From Thermohalobaculum sp965263335 (GTDB lineage Bacteria; Pseudomonadota; Alphaproteobacteria; Rhodobacterales; Rhodobacteraceae), in the NCBI GenBank assembly GCA_965263335.1, contig CBDHHE010000001.1, positions 1,674,001 to 1,738,000 on the forward strand: a stretch of 64,000 nt of DNA. The letters run 5' to 3'. The notes under the pieces were generated by a model, which was not told where the DNA came from, did not search any database, and saw nothing but the letters and a program-made list of their open reading frames with translations. This document shows, one piece after another, positions 60,629 to 64,000 of the stretch (the first letter of the stretch is position 1; every line of letters starts with the position of its first letter). The translations under genes and the position numbers were made by a program.

Positions 60629-61993
60629 TCCCAGCTGGGCGGTCAGGATCGTGAAAGCAGATTTCCTGAGGCGAGCTGCACCCCGACAACGTTCACACCC
60701 GAGGTAACGTTAAGCTGCCGGCCGTACTTGACCAGAAAGTATACGAATATTCTCGGTGTTTTTCGGTTTTGCTTATTCAAACGGCAGATACTTTGATGTT
60801 GAGTATTTGCACGCCGTAGAGGGCCTTGAAATCAGAGGGCCACATGCGCGATCTGGCGCGACCGATGCGCTGCCGATCCAGCAGAAGCCGAGTTGGCTCG
60901 ATGTGCGGCGATCTCGCCGAGCACAGCTTGATCACGTGGGGCTTATACGGTTGAGGATGGGTGTCGAAACAGCCCGGCTCATGGACCGGGAACTTGGATG
61001 CGAAAAGCTTCATGAACACCCTGCTCAGCCGGGACACTCTTGTTGCCCCCTGACGCTCAAACCTGGCGCACCGTTGATCGGCAATTGCGGCGCAACCGGC
61101 TATAGCCCTCGTGATCAAAGCCGGACTTCGTTAAAATGCTGGGTCTACATGACATCACGTGGGCTTTCTGCATTGAGCAAGCCCATCGATCGCAACCCCA
61201 GGTGGGCTACGTCATGTGCTTCTCTAGCCGAATTTGATCGCGACTATCCGACAAGATTCTGGTAGCGCCCCCGCTCAGGCTGGCGCTTACCAAAAGTCTC
61301 CCGATCGTCAGAAGTCGCGCTTAACCGGAACGCGACTCGAAGATGTTCGTGCGTTCGGCCGACTTACGAGGCGGGTTCATCCAGCCCGCTCGTATGCCAT
61401 CGATGAATGCCACCGCGACACTCGTGTCGCTTTTCTCCAGATGCTCGAGATCGATGCCCAAGATCATGTAGAAGTCATCTGTGCGAAGATCATGCTGCTC
61501 GAGCAAGCTTGCCACAGCCAGTCGAATCCCATGGACGTCGACGTCTCCAGGTTCGGTCTTGAAGTTCACAGTCACCCCCGTTCCATCAGCGCGCGTCGAG
61601 TGGTGTGGTCTCGGCGCGCGATTCCAATTCCACCGCTCCAAAGGCTAGGTAAACCCAATCCTACCCACATGTCGACATGAGCGTTGCTTCCTGCGACAGA
61701 TGAAGCACAGGAAGCCGTCGTCAATGCAAATCAAGAACACGCGGTCGCAGCCGTCCTGACACTCAGAACAGACTGAGAATGCGCTCTTTTAACCCTGAGC
61801 CTGGCAAATCTACACCGATCGGGCAGCCCCGGGCCCGAAAAAACCACCTTCGTGAAACGTTTTGGCCCTCGTCAAAATCGTGAAGAAATGAGGAAGGAAT
61901 TGTCATGAAATATTGACGCCCCAGTAGAGGGCGCGTGTTCCGCACTGCCTATCCGGGAGAGAAGAGTCACGATCACCCGGGGAGATCATCAAG
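60629..61993. other. Gene-poor interval upstream of the EEP/phytase-like gene
   Basis: No frame in 60760-61320 stands out: frames on both strands are open over similar lengths, with arginine/serine-rich composition typical of shadow frames. One minus-strand frame at 61321-61575 has better composition and is listed separately. The last 250 bases (61740-61993) are AT-richer and probably carry the promoter of the gene starting at 61994. Confidence 0.4.
61321..61575 (-). CDS. Possible hypothetical protein
   Basis: From GTG 61575 the frame reads VTVNFKTEPGDVDVHGIRLA and continues SLLEQHDLRTDDFYMILGID, giving about 84 residues with protein-like composition. The ORF is open further upstream to 61641 with less convincing sequence. 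I recognise no family, and the ribosome site is weak. Confidence 0.3.
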   Translation of the reverse strand: MTVNFKTEPGDVDVHGIRLAVASLLEQHDLRTDDFYMILGIDLEHLEKSDTSVAVAFIDGIRAGWMNPPRKSAERTNIFESRSG

Positions 61994-64000
61994 ATGAATG
62001 GGCAAGTTCGCGTCGCCAGCTTCAATGCATCGCTCAACCGCAATTCTGAAGGGGAGTTGATCGACAACCTGTCCACGCCCGATGACAGCCAGGCCCAGTC
62101 CGTGGCCGAGATCATTCAACGCACCAACGCGGACATCATTCTGATCAACGAGTTCGACTTTGATGCAGACGGCGAAGCCGCCCGTCTGTTCCAAGAAAAC
62201 TATCTTGGCGTCAGCCAGAACGGCCAAGAGCCTGTGGACTACCCACATGTCTTTGTTGCGCCCTCGAACACCGGGATCGACTCGGGGCTCGACCTCGACA
62301 ACGATGGCACTCTCGGTGGTGCCGGCGATGCCCAGGGTTTTGGGTTCTTTGAAGGCCAGTTCGGCTTCGTGGTCCTCTCAAAGCATCCGATCGACGAGGG
62401 GAACATCCGCACCTTCCAGGAGTTCCTTTGGAAGGACATGCCTGGGAACCTGTTGACCGAGGATCCGACCCCTTCACCGGACAATCTCGCCGAATTCTAT
62501 TCGCCGGAAGAGATCGAGGTGCTCCGCCTGTCCTCGAAGAACCACGTTGATCTGCCAGTTGTCGTTGATGGCGAGATCGTCCACATCCTTGCGGCACATC
62601 CAACGCCACCGGTTTTCGACGGAACCGAGGATCGCAACGGTAAGCGCAATCACGATGAGATCCGGTTCTGGTCAGACTACGCAGATGGCGCCGACTACAT
62701 CTACGACGACAACGGCGAGGCCGGCGGGCTGGAGAGCGGCGAGCGATTTGTCATTGTCGGCGACTACAACGCTGATCCGTTCGACGGCGACAGCTTCGAC
62801 GGCGCCATCAACCAGTTGCTCGACAATCCCGATGTAAACGGCTCTGCAACCGATCCGGCCGTCACGCCGGACTCTGAGGGCGGTGTGGATGCCACTGACC
62901 GGCAGGCGGGCTTCAACGAGACCCATCTCGGCAACCCTGCCTTCGACACTGCTGACTTCGGCTTTGCAGGCTTCGACTCAAACGGCGTTCAGAACCCCGA
63001 TGGCGCGCCAGGCAACCTGCGCGTCGACTATGCCCTGCCCTCCGAAGAAGGGCTGGCCTACCTCGACGGCTCGGTGTTCTGGCAAGCAGCGGATGATCCG
63101 CTCTTCCCGTTGGCAGAGTTTCCGACCTCAGATCACCGTCTGGTCTCGGTCGATCTACGCCTCACCAATCAGAATCGTGTGACCGTCGACGATGTCGAGT
63201 TCATCGGCTTCACTGAGATCCCGAGCTTTACCGAGTTCGATGGCACCACGATCGGCGGCCTGTCAGGCATCGTAAACGACCCTGTGACAGGTGCTTTCCT
63301 CGCGGTCTCTGATGATCGGAGCGACGGAGACGATGGCACACCGCGCTTCTACGAAATCGAAATCGATCTGAGCGATGGCTCGCTGGAAGACGGCGACGTC
63401 GAGTTCAGCAGCGTAACCAGTCTGACGCTCCCCACAGGTGAGACATTCGACGCGCTGAACCCGGATCCGGAGGGCATCGCGATCGGCGAAGGCGGGCAGA
63501 TCTACATCTCATCAGAGCGTGATCTGTTCGGAAACCCTGCGATCTATACCGTATCCGACGACGGTGTGGTCGATGGCGAACTGCCGGTCGACGCGAAGTT
63601 CCAGCCGAACACAGACGGAACCAATGGTGTTCGGAACAATCTCGGGTTCGAAAGCCTGACGATTTCGCCTGATCAAAAGACTCTCTGGACCGCGACGGAA
63701 AGCGCATTGGCGCAAGATGGCGATCGCTCAAGCACCGAACTGGGTTCAGCGGCACGCATCGTCCGCTACGATCTCGAGACTGGACTGCCGGTGGCCGAGT
63801 ACATCTACGAGGTCGACAAGATCGCGCGCGAACCATTCGACGATGGCTTCGCCGACAGCGGGCTTGTTGAACTGCTCGCGCTCGACAACCAGGGCACGCT
63901 CCTCGCTCTTGAGCGTTCCTTCTCGGTCCTTGAACCGGGCACCGATCCGGACACCGACCGCGGGTACACGGGCAAGCTATTCCTCGTGCGTACACAGGGC
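61994..64000 (+). CDS. Endonuclease/exonuclease/phosphatase plus phytase-like esterase protein, partial at window end
   Basis: An uninterrupted frame of 669 codons from ATG 61994 (GGAG 9 bases upstream) to the window edge without a stop. Residues about 1-395 form an EEP-superfamily domain: RVASFNASLNRN at the start, ADIILINEFDFD (metal-binding Glu), FVIVGDYNADPFDGDS and FPTSDHRLVSVDL (catalytic Asp-His). From about 405 an 'esterase-like activity of phytase' beta-propeller follows: TTIGGLSGIVNDPVTGAFLA, NPDPEGIAIGEGGQIYIS and RNNLGFESLTISPDQKTLW. There is no N-terminal signal peptide and the protein is very acidic, consistent with type I secretion. It probably releases phosphate from nucleic acid or organophosphate outside the cell. 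Confidence 0.85.
   Translation, partial: MNGQVRVASFNASLNRNSEGELIDNLSTPDDSQAQSVAEIIQRTNADIILINEFDFDADGEAARLFQENYLGVSQNGQEPVDYPHVFVAPSNTGIDSGLDLDNDGTLGGAGDAQGFGFFEGQFGFVVLSKHPIDEGNIRTFQEFLWKDMPGNLLTEDPTPSPDNLAEFYSPEEIEVLRLSSKNHVDLPVVVDGEIVHILAAHPTPPVFDGTEDRNGKRNHDEIRFWSDYADGADYIYDDNGEAGGLESGERFVIVGDYNADPFDGDSFDGAINQLLDNPDVNGSATDPAVTPDSEGGVDATDRQAGFNETHLGNPAFDTADFGFAGFDSNGVQNPDGAPGNLRVDYALPSEEGLAYLDGSVFWQAADDPLFPLAEFPTSDHRLVSVDLRLTNQNRVTVDDVEFIGFTEIPSFTEFDGTTIGGLSGIVNDPVTGAFLAVSDDRSDGDDGTPRFYEIEIDLSDGSLEDGDVEFSSVTSLTLPTGETFDALNPDPEGIAIGEGGQIYISSERDLFGNPAIYTVSDDGVVDGELPVDAKFQPNTDGTNGVRNNLGFESLTISPDQKTLWTATESALAQDGDRSSTELGSAARIVRYDLETGLPVAEYIYEVDKIAREPFDDGFADSGLVELLALDNQGTLLALERSFSVLEPGTDPDTDRGYTGKLFLVRTQG

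Noticed and set aside
1..64000. CRISPR array or prophage
   Set aside because: No regularly spaced repeats, cas genes, or phage structural or integrase genes were seen.

Overview
The window looks like a chromosomal segment of a marine alphaproteobacterium of the Rhodobacterales (Roseobacter-type). The evidence is moderately high GC, DUF882 and IalB-family envelope proteins, an L21 protein with a long C-terminal extension, a TRAP transporter, and sulfonate/sulfite oxidation gene sets of the kind described in roseobacters. Only one tRNA (Ser, CGA) and no rRNA are present.

Layout. 1-7.8 kb: tail of a trimethylamine-methyltransferase-family gene, YtoQ, DUF1045, then a complete molybdenum sulfite dehydrogenase set (soeABC, copy 1) with an unannotated-looking 36-codon ORF coupled between soeA and soeB, a small membrane protein and an SDR. 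7.9-14.4 kb: a mini-ORF with a full-length Shine-Dalgarno, a HAMP-GGDEF diguanylate cyclase, mmsA, an unknown protein, a HerA/DUF853 ATPase, and a candidate CCUCCUCCC-type small RNA. 14.4-20.3 kb: envelope genes (IalB; lpxD-ACP-ketosynthase; L,D-transpeptidase; DUF882). 20.3-25.8 kb: housekeeping genes proA, proB, GNAT, obgE, rpmA, rplU and tRNA-Ser. 26.3-28.6 kb: a secreted protein divergent from an HD-GYP-like/LuxR regulator. 28.6-31.6 kb: an IS3-family element interrupted by an IS110-family element, next to an older transposase remnant.

31.9-48.7 kb: after an M20 amidohydrolase comes what I read as an isethionate (2-hydroxyethanesulfonate) catabolic island: IclR regulator, TRAP importer (three genes), GMC dehydrogenase, xsc, pta, soeABC copy 2 and an SLC13/RCK transporter. 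The inferred flow is isethionate import, oxidation to sulfoacetaldehyde, Xsc cleavage to acetyl phosphate plus sulfite, Pta conversion to acetyl-CoA, SoeABC oxidation of sulfite to sulfate, and anion export. A 17-bp perfect palindrome in the divergent TRAP/GMC promoter region is a candidate operator.

48.9-64 kb: a 1695-residue multidomain extracellular glycoside-hydrolase-like protein, an SDR, an FAD oxidoreductase, an ABC importer operon in which all four genes carry inactivating lesions, gene-poor DNA, and the first 669 codons of an endonuclease/phosphatase plus phytase-like-esterase protein that runs off the window end. All functional names come from recognition of families and motifs in the sequence; no database search was possible.
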